Positions 31,905 through 42,315 of a stretch of DNA of 64,000 nucleotides are shown here, in pieces (positions within the stretch are counted from its first letter, which is position 1; every line of letters starts with the position of its first letter). Both the position numbers and the translations under genes were made by a program. The DNA is from Streptococcus infantis SK970 (GTDB taxonomy: Bacteria; Bacillota; Bacilli; Lactobacillales; Streptococcaceae): assembly GCA_000223255.2 (NCBI GenBank), contig AFUT01000004.1:1-64000 (forward strand). The letters run 5' to 3'. The notes under the pieces are model-generated. The model made no database searches and was not told where the DNA came from. It saw only the letters and a program-made list of their open reading frames with translations.

Positions 31905-34033
31905 ATAAACAACTTTTCTGGCGCATTGCCAAATATCTAGGAATTGGATTCTTAGCAGTCTTTATCGCTGCAGTGCTGATTGGCGGAAGTATTTTCTTCT
32001 ACTATGTATCTAAAGCACCTGAACTTTCCGAAAGCAAACTAGTCGCAACCACTTCAAGTAAAATTTACGACAGTAAAAATGAATTGATTGCTGACTTAGG
32101 TGCCGAGCGTCGTGTCAATGCCCATAGCGATGAAATCCCTACAGATCTTGTGAATGCAATCGTCTCTATTGAAGACCATCGTTTTTTCAACCACAGGGGG
32201 ATCGATAGCATCCGTATCATGGGAGCCTTCTTACGAAATCTCCGAAGCAATGGCCTACAAGGTGGTTCAACCTTGACGCAACAGTTGATTAAATTGACTT
32301 ACTTTTCAACATCATCGTCAGACCAAACAATCTCACGCAAGGCCCAAGAAGCTTGGCTAGCTATTCAGTTAGAAAGAACTGCAACCAAACAAGAAATTTT
32401 GACATATTACATCAATAAGGTATACATGTCTAATGGTAACTATGGTATGCAGACTGCAGCTCAAAGTTACTATGGTAAAGATTTAAAAGACCTATCAATT
32501 CCACAACTTGCTCTTCTAGCCGGAATGCCACAAGCTCCTAATCAATACGATCCTTATTCTCATCCAGAGGAAGCAACTGAACGTCGTAATCTAGTCCTAT
32601 CAGAGATGCAAAAGCAAGGCTATCTAACTTCTGAACAATATGAAACGGCAATAAATACACCTATCACTGATGGTTTACAAAGCCTCAAAGGAAGTAATAC
32701 CTACCCTCCTTACTTGGACAACTACCTCAAAGAAGTAATTGAACAAGTTGAAACAGAGACAGGTTACAACCTTTTAACCACTGGAATGGATGTCTACACC
32801 AACGTGAACCAAGACGTTCAAAAACGACTCTGGGATATTTACAATACCGATGAGTATGTGCACTACCCCAACGATGAAATTCAAGCTGCTTCTACTATTG
32901 TAGATGTTTCAAATGGTAAGGTTATCGCCCAGCTTGGTTCAAGACACCAATCAAGTAATGTATCCTTCGGTCTCAACCAAGCTGTTGAGACAAATCGTGA
33001 CTGGGGTTCTACGATGAAACCTATCACAGACTATGCACCTGCACTTGAGTATGGAATTTACGACTCAACTGCTGCTATTATCCCCGATATTCCCTATAAC
33101 TATCCTGGAACAGATACCCCTGTCTATAATTGGGATAAGAGTTACTACGGAAATATTACTCTCCAGTATGCAATTCAACAATCTCGTAACGTACCTGCGG
33201 TTGAAACGCTTGAAAAAGTTGGATTAAACAAGGCTAAGACCTTCTTAAATGGTTTAGGCATTGATTATCCTAACATGGTTTATGCCAATGCTATTTCAAG
33301 CAATACAGTTGAATCCCATAAACAGTACGGAGCAAGTAGTGAAAAAATGGCTGCTGCCTATGCTGCCTTTGCCAACGGTGGTATCTACCACAAACCAATG
33401 TATATCAACAAAGTTGTCTTTAGTGACGGAACTTCAAAAGAATTCTCTGACCCAGGTTCACGCGCCATGAAGGAAACTACAGCCTACATGATGACAGAAA
33501 TGATGAAAACCGTATTAACCTACGGAACTGGTCGTGGCGCCTATATGTCTTGGTTACCTCAAGCAGGTAAGACGGGGACATCTAACTATACAGATGATGA
33601 AATTGAAAATTATATTAAGAGATACGATTATGTCGCACCTGATGAAATGTTTGTAGGATATACCCGCAAATATTCAATGGCTGTTTGGACAGGTTATTCA
33701 AATCGCCTCACTCCAATCGAAGGAGATGGATTTAGAGTAGCGGCCAACATCTACCGCTCAATGATGGAATACTTATCAGAAAATGATCACCCAGGTGATT
33801 GGACAATGCCTGAAGGCTTGTATCGTAATGGCGAATATGTCTTCAAAAACGGAACTCGTAACAATTGGACAAATCAAACAACTCAACAAGCAACTACAGA
33901 AATAGTACACACTACAACAGAAAATCAAACGACAGTAGCTGAAACTACTAGCCCAAATAATGGACAAAACCAAACTGTTCCAAATACAAATCAAAATCCT
34001 CAACAAAATCCAAATCCTCAAGGACAGCAATAA
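31901..34033 (+). CDS. pbp1A: Penicillin-binding protein 1A (bifunctional transglycosylase/transpeptidase)
   Basis: 710 residues. One N-terminal membrane anchor (about 10-33), a GT51 glycosyltransferase domain ([21 protein letters not shown]), then the transpeptidase with S370-T-M-K373, S428-R-N430 and K557-T-G559, exactly the pneumococcal numbering. The C-terminal tail is rich in Thr, Gln, Asn and Pro. T371 and P432, positions changed in many beta-lactam-resistant pneumococci, are wild type, but residues 574-577 are RYDY where susceptible pneumococcus has TSQF. The tail is low-complexity and probably wall-exposed. Confidence 0.97.
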   Translation: MNKQLFWRIAKYLGIGFLAVFIAAVLIGGSIFFYYVSKAPELSESKLVATTSSKIYDSKNELIADLGAERRVNAHSDEIPTDLVNAIVSIEDHRFFNHRGIDSIRIMGAFLRNLRSNGLQGGSTLTQQLIKLTYFSTSSSDQTISRKAQEAWLAIQLERTATKQEILTYYINKVYMSNGNYGMQTAAQSYYGKDLKDLSIPQLALLAGMPQAPNQYDPYSHPEEATERRNLVLSEMQKQGYLTSEQYETAINTPITDGLQSLKGSNTYPPYLDNYLKEVIEQVETETGYNLLTTGMDVYTNVNQDVQKRLWDIYNTDEYVHYPNDEIQAASTIVDVSNGKVIAQLGSRHQSSNVSFGLNQAVETNRDWGSTMKPITDYAPALEYGIYDSTAAIIPDIPYNYPGTDTPVYNWDKSYYGNITLQYAIQQSRNVPAVETLEKVGLNKAKTFLNGLGIDYPNMVYANAISSNTVESHKQYGASSEKMAAAYAAFANGGIYHKPMYINKVVFSDGTSKEFSDPGSRAMKETTAYMMTEMMKTVLTYGTGRGAYMSWLPQAGKTGTSNYTDDEIENYIKRYDYVAPDEMFVGYTRKYSMAVWTGYSNRLTPIEGDGFRVAANIYRSMMEYLSENDHPGDWTMPEGLYRNGEYVFKNGTRNNWTNQTTQQATTEIVHTTTENQTTVAETTSPNNGQNQTVPNTNQNPQQNPNPQGQQ

Positions 34034-34042
34034 TCTTAAAAG

Positions 34043-34070
34043 ACCTAGGAAACATCTTCCTAGGTTTTGT
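34043..34070 (+). terminator. Terminator of recU-pbp1A
   Basis: ACCTAGGAA / TTCCTAGGT stem with a 5-base loop followed by TTTTG. Confidence 0.85.
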
Positions 34071-34167
34071 ATTGGATAAATTGTAAAATATAGTGCAATA
34101 AAAAACTCATCGCGTTTCATTGGTGTAAACTGTAAGTAACCATACAAACAGCCCCCGAGGAAAAAAT

Positions 34168-34450
34168 ATGAGCCACTCCCATCTTACCATATCCGACCGA
34201 ATAAAGATAGAAACTTACTTGGATTTAGTTTTGAAGCCTTGCCAAATTGCAAGTAAACTTGGTGTCCATAAGGCTACCATTTCAAGAGAGTTAAGACGGT
34301 GCCAAAATAGTTATTCCGCAGTCTTAGCACAGGAACAGTAGGACCGCAGGGCTAATCAAGATGAAGCTTTGAATAAGGCTTTATACGATATCAATCACAG
34401 ACTGCGAAAATGTTTACTGTTTGTGAGGTTCTAGAGGATGAATTCGAGTA
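34168..34450 (+). pseudogene. IS30-family transposase remnant
   Basis: An open frame from 34168 reads M-S-H-S-H-L-T-I-S-D-R-I-K-I-E and continues with C-Q-I-A-S-K-L-G-V-H-K-A-T-I-S-R-E-L, the helix-turn-helix start of IS30 transposases, stopping at TAG 34339-34341. The same frame continues with D-R-R-A-N-Q and then degrades. No catalytic DDE domain and no clear terminal repeats are present. A dead fragment between pbp1A and aliA. Confidence 0.8.
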
Positions 34451-34483
34451 AATGTCGCACTTATTCTTATAATTTGTCATTGT

Positions 34484-34520
34484 AAAAAAGTGGAGTTAAT
34501 CACTAACTCCACTTTTTTTA
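34484..34520. terminator. Terminator of aliA
   Basis: Perfect stem AAAAGTGGAGTTA / TAACTCCACTTTT with a 6-base loop; A and T runs on both sides make it bidirectional. Confidence 0.9.
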
Positions 34521-34522
34521 TT

Positions 34523-36505
34523 TTATTTTACATGTTTAGCAAGATCTTCTTGCGCTTTTTTATTAGATTCTTCTTTTTCTTTCTTCCATTTATCTTGAGC
34601 TTTTTGATATTCATCAGTAGTTACTGGTTTATCTTGAAGTTCAAGGTACTTGTACAAGAGGGCTTCACTTGTCCCCTTGTTACCTGAGTAAGCAAACGGA
34701 AGAGTATATGGCACCATCTTAGACAACATTGGACGTCCAGTTTGAGAAGTTGTTGGAATAATCAAAGCGCTATCTGTCAACCAAGCTTGGGCAGCGGCAT
34801 ATTTATCATAACGTTTTGAAACATCTGTGACTTCATTGTCAGCTTCAACAACCATCTTTTCGTAATCTTCCAAACCAACTTGTTTGGCAGCGGCGTTGTT
34901 TGTACCAGAATCAAATCCTAGATAAGTCTTAGTATTTTCACCTACAGACGGTTTGATGATATCAAGGTAAGTAGATGGGTCAATGTAGTCTGGAGACCAT
35001 CCAACGTTATCTGAAAGATCCCAATCTTCTCCAGCAGCTGTTTCAGCAAAGTAGGTAACATTGAGAACTTCATCTTTTTGAAGTTGTTGGACATCAACAA
35101 CTACGTTGTCAGCTCCTAATGTTGCTTCAAGTGATTGTTTCAATGATTGAACGCGTTGTACTTTTGTAGTACTTGTCTGGTCAACAGGCATATCCAAGTG
35201 AATTGGGAATTGAACACCTTCTGCTTGGAGAGCTGTCTTAGCTTTAGCAAATTCTGCTTTTGCTTTTTCAGGGTTGTAAAGACCGTCTTGAGCGTCATCC
35301 AGATTGACATCTTTCCACTCGTCACCATAAGTTACCAATTTTTCTTTGACTAAATCACCAAAGTTTTTACCATCTGCTTGAACAAATGTTGGTGGCACAA
35401 ACAAGTTACGAAGAAGTTTTGTTGCTCCACTTTCTCCGTTTACTTGAGAAGCATAAGCTGTTCTGTCAAAACCAAAAGCAAGGGCTTGACGGAAGTCTTT
35501 GTTAAGGAGAGCTTTTTTAGTTGATGTCTTTTGTTCATCTGTAGTCTTAGAAGTGTACTTGTAAGACTGACGATCAATATTGGTACCAATTAAGTAAGTT
35601 GAAGAATCTTGAGGTGTATAAACAATATTGTCTTTAAATTCTTTTTCAAGTTCAGGATAACTTGCACTTGTTGGGAAGAGACGAGCCATTGAGAAACCAC
35701 CATCTTTAAAGGTTTCTGCAAGTTTGTTATTGTCTTGACCATCCCAGAATGAAAGTTTTACTTTATCAATATGAACATTGTCCTTATCCCAGTAGTTTGG
35801 ATTCTTTTCAAATTCTACTGAAGATTTTGCTACCAATGATTTCAACAAGAAAGGACCGTTGTAAAGAATACTGCTTGGATCAGTTGCTTTGGCAAAGTCA
35901 CTTCCTTTAGAAGTAAGGAATTCTTCATTGACTGGTGCTAGAATACCCATGGTTGTCTTAGAGTTCCAGAAGCTTTCTGGTTTATTCAAAGTATATTGAA
36001 CAGTTTGATCATCAATTGCCTTGATTCCAACTTCTGAGAAGTCTTTTACTTCACCTTTGACATAAGCGTCAAGACCTTTAATAGAATCTTGGACGAGATA
36101 AAGGGCTTCTGACTTATTGTCTGCTGCATACTTAAGACCTGTTACAAAGTCTTGAGCTTTCACAGCAGCATACTCTTCACCTTCAGAAGTATACCATTTA
36201 GCATCTTTACGGATTGTGTAAGTGTAAGTCAAACCGTCTTGAGATACAGACCAGTCTTCTGCCATTGATGGTACGAAGTTTCCGTAGCGGTCATTTTCCA
36301 TTAAACCATCGATGACGTTACTAGTGATATTAGCAGTTGCAGCTTTTCCAGTTGTCAAATAGTTGAGGTTGTCTGGATCAGTTTCATAAACGTAAGAAAA
36401 AGTTTTCTCACCTTTTGCACTAGAGCCTGAACCCGAACAAGCTGCCAAAACACCTGACGCTAACAGAGTCACCCCTGCAAGGGCCATTACTTTTGAAAAT
36501 TTCAT
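34523..36505 (-). CDS. aliA: Oligopeptide-binding lipoprotein AliA
   Basis: 660 residues. The lipobox LAAC gives lipidated Cys23, followed by a Gly/Ser-rich linker and a family 5 solute-binding domain (TYTYTIRKDAKWYTSEG, W-S-P-D-Y-I-D-P). AliA/AmiA-type proteins hand oligopeptides to the Ami permease encoded elsewhere and influence competence and colonisation signalling. The Lys-rich C-terminus is typical. In pneumococcus aliA bounds the capsule locus. Confidence 0.93.
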   Translation of the reverse strand: MKFSKVMALAGVTLLASGVLAACSGSGSSAKGEKTFSYVYETDPDNLNYLTTGKAATANITSNVIDGLMENDRYGNFVPSMAEDWSVSQDGLTYTYTIRKDAKWYTSEGEEYAAVKAQDFVTGLKYAADNKSEALYLVQDSIKGLDAYVKGEVKDFSEVGIKAIDDQTVQYTLNKPESFWNSKTTMGILAPVNEEFLTSKGSDFAKATDPSSILYNGPFLLKSLVAKSSVEFEKNPNYWDKDNVHIDKVKLSFWDGQDNNKLAETFKDGGFSMARLFPTSASYPELEKEFKDNIVYTPQDSSTYLIGTNIDRQSYKYTSKTTDEQKTSTKKALLNKDFRQALAFGFDRTAYASQVNGESGATKLLRNLFVPPTFVQADGKNFGDLVKEKLVTYGDEWKDVNLDDAQDGLYNPEKAKAEFAKAKTALQAEGVQFPIHLDMPVDQTSTTKVQRVQSLKQSLEATLGADNVVVDVQQLQKDEVLNVTYFAETAAGEDWDLSDNVGWSPDYIDPSTYLDIIKPSVGENTKTYLGFDSGTNNAAAKQVGLEDYEKMVVEADNEVTDVSKRYDKYAAAQAWLTDSALIIPTTSQTGRPMLSKMVPYTLPFAYSGNKGTSEALLYKYLELQDKPVTTDEYQKAQDKWKKEKEESNKKAQEDLAKHVK

Positions 36506-36532
36506 AATAAACTCCTTTATGACTTTTTATAC

Positions 36533-36561
36533 ATTATAATCTCTTTTGCGACAACTGTCAA
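36533..36561 (-). promoter_or_regulatory. Promoter of aliA
   Basis: Consensus TTGACA (36561-36556), 17-base spacer and TATAAT (36538-36533) on the minus strand. Confidence 0.88.
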
Positions 36562-36661
36562 TAGAATTGTCTGAATTTTTTAAAAATACAATTTTTAAAA
36601 AATTACACAATAAAGTTCACTCAAGAATCAGTTTGACCACTGATAAAAGGGTTTGAAATAT

Positions 36662-36689
36662 TTGTCCAAACAAGTCTTTATGATATAAT
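36662..36689 (+). promoter_or_regulatory. Promoter of luxS
   Basis: TTGTCC (36662-36667), 16-base spacer and TATAAT (36684-36689), 28 bases before the luxS start. Confidence 0.75.
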
Positions 36690-36716
36690 AAAAGGAGAAA
36701 GTTGAAAGGAAACACT

Positions 36717-37199
36717 ATGTCAAAAGAAGTTATTGTTGAAAGTTTTGAACTAGATCATACGATTGTTAAAGCACCTTATGTACGCTTGATTGGAGAAGAA
36801 ACAGGTCCTAAGGGGGATATCATTTCTAACTTTGATATTCGCTTGGTTCAACCAAATGAGGACTCAATCCCAACTGCAGGCCTTCACACAATCGAGCACC
36901 TCTTAGCTAAACTGATTCGTACTCGCATCGATGGTATGATCGATTGTTCACCATTTGGTTGTCGTACAGGGTTCCATATGATTATGTGGGGACGTCATTC
37001 TAGCGCTGAAATCGCAGCTGTCATCAAGGATTCACTGAAGGAAATCGCTGAAACAACAACTTGGGAAGATGTCCCAGGAACAACTATTGAATCTTGCGGA
37101 AACTACAAGGATCATAGCCTCTTTTCTGCTAAGGAATGGGCAAAATTGATTCTCCAACAAGGAATCTCAGACGATGCCTTTGAACGTCACGTCATCTAA
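36717..37199 (+). CDS. luxS: S-ribosylhomocysteine lyase LuxS
   Basis: 160 residues from the ATG at 36717 with AAAGGA upstream, rather than the in-frame ATG 15 bases earlier. The metal-binding H-T-I-E-H motif and the catalytic cysteine region [10 protein letters not shown] are intact. It splits S-ribosylhomocysteine into homocysteine and DPD, the AI-2 precursor, in the activated methyl cycle. Confidence 0.96.
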   Translation: MSKEVIVESFELDHTIVKAPYVRLIGEETGPKGDIISNFDIRLVQPNEDSIPTAGLHTIEHLLAKLIRTRIDGMIDCSPFGCRTGFHMIMWGRHSSAEIAAVIKDSLKEIAETTTWEDVPGTTIESCGNYKDHSLFSAKEWAKLILQQGISDDAFERHVI

Positions 37200-37209
37200 T
37201 AATAAAAAA

Positions 37210-37236
37210 GAAACCAGCTTTTGAACTGGTTCCTTT
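37210..37236. terminator. Bidirectional terminator between luxS and clpL
   Basis: GAAACCAG / CTGGTTCC stem, with T-rich plus strand and TTCTTTTTT on the minus strand. Confidence 0.8.
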
Positions 37237-37254
37237 TATTTTCAAATTTTTGAT

Positions 37255-39357
37255 TTAGGCTTTTTCACGAATGACCAAGACACCATCTTCCATGTCAGCT
37301 TCCAAGTGTTTAGCATCCAAGTTATCCAAATGGAAGTCTGTTACTTTATCACGGATTTGTTGTTCAACTACTCGACGGAGTGGACGAACACCCATCACTT
37401 CATCATAACCTTCTTCAGTCATGTATTCTTTGGCTGCATCGCTCACTGCCAAGTCGATTTCTTTCTTAGCAAGTGTCTTATTGACATCAATCAACATCAA
37501 ATCAACAATCTTAGAAAGATCTTCCTTACTCAAATGTGAGAATTCAATAACAGCATTGAAACGGTTGAGGAATTCTGGACGGAAGTAAGGTTTCAAACGA
37601 TCCATCAATTCTGGTTTATCCGCATCTTCAGTCAAGTTTGCTTCGTAACCAAAGCCTGCATTTGAAGTTGCGATAATCACCGTATTCTTGAAGTTTACAG
37701 TGTTACCTTGACCATCTGTCAAACGACCATCATCCAATACTTGAAGAAGAAGAGTGATGACTTGAGGGTCAGCCTTTTCAATTTCGTCGAGAAGGACGAT
37801 TGAGTATGGGTTACGGCGAACACGTTCTGTCAAAGTATTGCTATTGTCATCATAACCAACATAACCTGCAGTTGTACCAATCAATTTAGAAACAGCTGTA
37901 CGGTCGCTATATTCTGACATGTCCAAACGGATGATAGCATCTTTAGTTCCGAACATATCAAGCGCTAATTGTTTGGCCAACTCAGTCTTACCAACACCAG
38001 TAGGACCTACAAAGAGGAAGCTACCGATTGGGCGATTTCCTTCGTCAAAGCCTGCACGGTTCCGACGAATCGCTTTAGCAACGGCTTCAACAGCCTTGTC
38101 TTGACCGATAACCTTAGTTTGCAAACGGTGACCCATATCTTTCAAGCGTTCGATATCTGTTGCACCCATTTGTGATACTGGGATTCCAGTCATCCGTTCT
38201 ACAGACTCAGCTACATCATTTACAGTAGCTGTAACCTTGTGATCTTCTGTATGATTAGCAATTTGCTTTTCAAGTTCTTCGATTCTAACTTTTGCATTTA
38301 AAGCTGCTTCATAATCTTTTTTAGCAGCCGCAGCTTCTTGTTTAGCTTTTTCTTCTTCAATTTCATGTTCCACTGCATGTACATCTGTTACTGGATGTTG
38401 TGCGGCCAAGTGAGCAGCCGTCACATCGACAAGGTCGATAGCCTTATCAGGCAAGCTACGTTGTGGAATGTATTGAACAGAGTAATCAACAGCTGCTTTC
38501 AAGACTTCATCTGGCAAAATAACATTGTGGTGTTGTTGATAAAGATCTCGAATGCCTTGAAGAATCTTGAAGGTATCTTCAGCAGATGGAGCATTAACTT
38601 TTACTTCATTAAAACGACGAGCGAGGGCTGCGTTTTTCAAAATCGTATTACGATATTCATCTTGAGTTGTCGCCCCAATCACTGTCAATTCCCCACGTGA
38701 AAGAGCTGGTTTCAAGATATCAGCAAGACCTTTAGACCCTTGACCATCCCCTGTGCTACCTGCGCCAAGGATTTGGTGAATTTCGTCGAAGAAGAGGATA
38801 ATATTTCCAGCTTCTTTGACTTCGTTTACTAAGTTTTGAATATTTTCTTCAAAGCTACCACGGTATTGAGTACCAGCTTCAAGTCCAGAAATATCAATTG
38901 AGATGATTTCTTTGTTCTTGATAGCTGCTGGAACATCACCATTTACAATTGCTTGTGCAAGCCCTTCTACTACTGCAGTTTTACCGACACCAGCATCACC
39001 GACGAGAACTGGATTATTCTTTGTACGACGAGAAAGAATTTCAGATGTTTCTTGAATCTCCTTATTACGTCCAATAACTGGATCCAACTTACCTTCACGA
39101 GCTTCTGCTGTTAAGTTACGCCCAAGTTTTGCAAGAATGCCGTCTTGTTTCATACCTTTACCTTGAACGTATTGAGCTTGTTCACTTCCTTCTCCTGGAA
39201 GTTGACCAGTTTGACGGTAAATAGCGAATTCTTCTGGAGTTACTTCACGACCGTTAATCAAGTAACGGCGATTTTCAGAACTATATCCACGCATACCGCC
39301 CATCAATTGGTTAAATAAATCATCCATGTTGTTAAAGTTATTAAAGTTGTTATTCAT
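37255..39357 (-). CDS. clpL: ATP-dependent Clp chaperone ClpL
   Basis: 700 residues. An N-terminal Asn/Phe-rich stretch (M-N-N-N-F-N-N-F) is typical of ClpL. Two AAA+ modules follow: Walker A GDAGVGKT and GPTGVGKT, Walker B ILFFDEIH and [10 protein letters not shown], separated by a short coiled coil with a UVR-like segment (about 335-365). It lacks the ClpP-binding loop expected in ClpC/ClpE and acts as a stand-alone disaggregase, induced by heat. A CtsR operator sits at its promoter. Confidence 0.95.
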   Translation of the reverse strand: MNNNFNNFNNMDDLFNQLMGGMRGYSSENRRYLINGREVTPEEFAIYRQTGQLPGEGSEQAQYVQGKGMKQDGILAKLGRNLTAEAREGKLDPVIGRNKEIQETSEILSRRTKNNPVLVGDAGVGKTAVVEGLAQAIVNGDVPAAIKNKEIISIDISGLEAGTQYRGSFEENIQNLVNEVKEAGNIILFFDEIHQILGAGSTGDGQGSKGLADILKPALSRGELTVIGATTQDEYRNTILKNAALARRFNEVKVNAPSAEDTFKILQGIRDLYQQHHNVILPDEVLKAAVDYSVQYIPQRSLPDKAIDLVDVTAAHLAAQHPVTDVHAVEHEIEEEKAKQEAAAAKKDYEAALNAKVRIEELEKQIANHTEDHKVTATVNDVAESVERMTGIPVSQMGATDIERLKDMGHRLQTKVIGQDKAVEAVAKAIRRNRAGFDEGNRPIGSFLFVGPTGVGKTELAKQLALDMFGTKDAIIRLDMSEYSDRTAVSKLIGTTAGYVGYDDNSNTLTERVRRNPYSIVLLDEIEKADPQVITLLLQVLDDGRLTDGQGNTVNFKNTVIIATSNAGFGYEANLTEDADKPELMDRLKPYFRPEFLNRFNAVIEFSHLSKEDLSKIVDLMLIDVNKTLAKKEIDLAVSDAAKEYMTEEGYDEVMGVRPLRRVVEQQIRDKVTDFHLDNLDAKHLEADMEDGVLVIREKA

Positions 39358-39438
39358 ATTTCATACCTCGTTTGTTTTCAAATTTACTTAGTCAAAACAA
39401 TTTGACTTTCTCTGACCTTTGTTTCAAAAAAACTTAGA

Positions 39439-39531
39439 CTAGCTATTTGCTACTCTACGTATAATTTCAGGTTTTTCTTTATCAGATACAGGTTTTGTGA
39501 TTGGACTTCTAAAAATACTAATGTTATTCAT
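39439..39531 (-). CDS. Small ORF (30 residues) in the clpL leader
   Basis: The ATG at 39531 is preceded by AGAGG with eight bases of spacing, and the frame runs M-N-N-I-S-I-F-R-S-P-I-T-K-P to a TAG at 39439. It lies between the clpL promoter and the clpL start, about 80 bases upstream of the latter. No known domain. A small ORF is annotated at the same place in pneumococcus, which suggests conservation. Could be a leader peptide or an independent small protein. Confidence 0.5.
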   Translation of the reverse strand: MNNISIFRSPITKPVSDKEKPEIIRRVANS

Positions 39532-39638
39532 AGGTTGTACCTCTTTTCTAGGTTTTACCCATACTTTGATCTTAAGATAAAATAACCAATAACCTTAAAA
39601 TCAAGGTTTTCTAAGGATTTCCTTATCCTTATGTTCTT

Positions 39639-39667
39639 AGTATATCACTTTAGTCAGTAATAGTCAA
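39639..39667 (-). promoter_or_regulatory. Promoter of clpL
   Basis: TTGACT (39667-39662), 17-base spacer and TATACT (39644-39639) on the minus strand, with a CtsR site just upstream. The leader to clpL is about 275 bases. Confidence 0.82.
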
Positions 39668-39671
39668 GATA

Positions 39672-39688
39672 TTTGGCTAAATTTGACC
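39672..39688 (-). promoter_or_regulatory. CtsR operator
   Basis: GGTCAAATTTAGCCAAA on the minus strand matches the CtsR direct heptamer repeat (GGTCAAA-NNN-GGTCAAA) with the first half perfect and the second half altered at two positions. It ends five bases upstream of the clpL -35, as expected for class III heat-shock control. Confidence 0.75.
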
Positions 39689-39714
39689 AACTTTTTTAAA
39701 TATTTTTTATATCA

Positions 39715-39742
39715 AAAAAACCAGTCAAAGTGACTGGTTTTC
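39715..39742 (-). terminator. Terminator of pflB
   Basis: AAAACCAGTCA / TGACTGGTTTT with a 3-base loop and eight T on the minus strand, 20 bases after the expected pflB stop at 39762. Confidence 0.9.
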
Positions 39743-39761
39743 GATTTATTATTTATAAATC

Positions 39762-42076
39762 TTAGCTCAATGCATCATCCATTGAAAGAACTTCGTGGAA
39801 GACACGTTGTGTCAATTCTGTTTTTGTTCTGGAGTGAGGTACTTAGTATTTACACAGTATCCTGAGATACGTACGATTACGTCTTCACCTGACATAATCT
39901 TTTCGTAAACATCGTTCAAGTCCATAACGTTCAAGTTAACGTGTTGTCCACCGTTTTCGAAGTAACCATCAAGGATTGTTACCAAGTTATCAACTTGTTC
40001 GTCACGAGTCTTACCAAGAGCACGTGGTGAAACTTGAGTTGTCAATGAGATACCATCAGCTGCATAACCAAAGTCAAGGCTAGCAAGTGAGTTCAAGTTT
40101 TGTAACCATCCACCTTTAGCTTTGTTAGATGGGTTCGCACCTGGTGAGAAGAATTCAAGTTTAGACAAGTTCACAGAACCATCTTCGTTGAGGTATACAC
40201 CTTTGTGAACTGGAGAGTTACCAGTTTGTTTAGAGTAAGCAACGTTAGATGTGATTGTCAAAAGTGATACAGTAGCTTCTGCGTCTTTGTAAAGTTTGTG
40301 GCTACGTAGACGAGTTGTGTAAGCTTCAATCAACCATTCTGCCAATTCATTTGAACGTGGGTCATCTTCACCCCAACGTGGGTATTCACCAATTGTTTCA
40401 TAATCGTAGATGTAGCCATTTTCGTCACGGATTGGTTTAACTGTAGCGTACTTGATAGCTGACAATGTGTCAACAGTGTTGGCGAATCCACAGATACCGA
40501 ATCCCATGTTAGCACGTTGTTTAGTTGGCAAGAAGGCCATTTGAACAGCTTCGTAGTTGTACTTGTCAGTCATGTAGTGGATAATGTTCAATGCATCTAC
40601 ATAAGTGTCAGTCAACCAGTCAAGAGATTTTTCGAAGTTAGCTTTAACTGATTCGAATTCAAGAACTTCGTCACGGATTGGTTCGATATCAAATACTTTG
40701 TAGTCTTTATGAACATCGTCATAACCACCGTTCAAACCAGTAAGAAGAGCTTTAAGAACGTTAACGCGAGCACCGAAGTACTGGATGTTGTGACGTTGTT
40801 CTTCGTTTTCTGGGTCAAGTGGAGACACACAACATGAGATACAGCTCATTTCACCGTATCCATCTTTAGCCATTGTTGTAACACCTTCGTATTGGATTGA
40901 AGAGTGTTTGTGGCTCATGTGCATACAGTAGCGACGGAAGTTGTATGGCAATTTGTCAGTCCAAAGAACTGTCAAGTTTGGTTCTGGAGAGTTACCGATG
41001 TTGTCAAGAGTGTTCAAGAAACGGTAGTCCATCTTAGTAACACGGTGACGACCGTCGTTACCCATACCAGCCATAGAAGTTGTGATGAAGGTTGGGTCAC
41101 CTGAGTACAATTGGTCATAAGCTTTTGTACGACCGAATTTAACTGTACGAAGTTTCATAACGAAATCGTCAACAAACTCTTGGATTTCTGATTCAGTAAA
41201 TGTACCACGAGCAAGGTCACGTTCAGCAAAGATATCCAAGACGATTGGCACACGACCTAGAGATGTAGCTGCACCGTTGATAACGCGGCAGACAGCCATG
41301 AAGGCAATGTTTACCCATTGGATAGCTTCTTTAACGTTCATCGCTGGTTTACGAACATCAACGCCGTAAAGGTCACCTAAACGAACAACTTCTTGTAATG
41401 CTTTGTATTGAAGGTTGATTTCTTCACGAAGACGGATTGTCTCTTCATCGATTTCTTTGATAGCATTCCAATCATTCAATTTTTCTTGCATCAAGAAGTC
41501 AGCTCCATAAAGAGCAAGACGTGCGTACACACCAATGATACGTCCACGTGAGTATGAGTCTGGAAGACCAGTTACAGTGTGGGCGTGACGAGCACGAAGA
41601 ATGTTAGAAGTATATGCACGGAAGATACCATCGTTTACTGTTGTAACGTATTTAGTGAAAATTTCGTGAACAGCTGGATCTGGCTCATAACCGTTTTCTC
41701 TCAAAGTAGTTTCAGCCATACGGATACCACCTTTTGGCATGAAATTCAATTTGAAGAGTTCATCGTTTTGGATACCGAAGATCAATTCGTTTTCTTTGTC
41801 GATAAATCCAGCTGGAATATCAGCAATAGAAGTTGGACGAGTATCCATTGGGAAACGAGTTTCTTCGTAGTGTGCTTTAGTTTCTTCTACGATTTTTTTG
41901 ATGTGAAGTGAACGCTCTGTTGGACCTGCAAGGAAGCTTTCATCTCCATCATAAGGTGTGTAGTTAGCTTGTACAAAGCGTGATACACTTGCTTTTTCTT
42001 TCCAGTCAACACCTTTAAAGCCTTCCCAGGCTTTGTCAAAAATGTCCTGTGCTTCAACAACTGTCTTAACAACCAT
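39762..42076 (-). CDS. pflB: Pyruvate formate-lyase, C-terminal frameshift
   Basis: Start at 42076 (AGAGGA seven bases upstream). The glycyl radical enzyme converts pyruvate and CoA to formate and acetyl-CoA. The catalytic pair is in C-I-S-C-C-V-S-P and the radical Gly in RISGYCVN near the end. The uninterrupted frame ends early at 39812 (754 residues) because of a missing base in the five-T run 39821-39825. Restoring it gives the normal tail [19 protein letters not shown] and 771 residues. Needs PflA activase, not encoded here. The truncated form would still contain the radical site. Confidence 0.9.
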
Positions 42077-42191
42077 GTTAATGTCCTCTTTTATCTTTCT
42101 AGTAACAGTCATCTGTTACATTCATGTATTCAGTATACCACACAGTAAACGATTTCAACAACTAAAATAAGTAATTTTTCCCACTTTCTTT

Positions 42192-42229
42192 TATAATACA
42201 GTTGTTGTTTTCGCAACAACTGTATTATA
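42192..42229. repeat. Perfect 16-base inverted repeat between pflB and dinB
   Basis: TATAATACAGTTGTTG and its exact reverse complement are separated by six bases. Each arm contains TATAAT in outward orientation. There is no T tract, so it is not a standard terminator. It lies in the divergent intergenic region and may be a regulator binding site or a leader hairpin. Confidence 0.6.
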
Positions 42230-42315
42230 GTTTTGAAAAAAAGATTTACCTATTTTCTATTTTTCTGAAAAAGGTTATAATATAGCTAGTAATTCTACCA
42301 AAGAAAGGTCATTAC

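Noticed and set aside
34168..34450. Functional insertion sequence
   Set aside because: Only the N-terminal helix-turn-helix of the transposase is left; no catalytic domain or terminal repeats.
38338..38700. 120-residue open frame antisense to clpL
   Set aside because: Lies wholly inside a well supported gene with no homology or ribosome binding site.
39812..39830. Programmed frameshift in pflB
   Set aside because: No slippery heptamer with a downstream pseudoknot was seen, and the same one-base loss recurs in unrelated genes.
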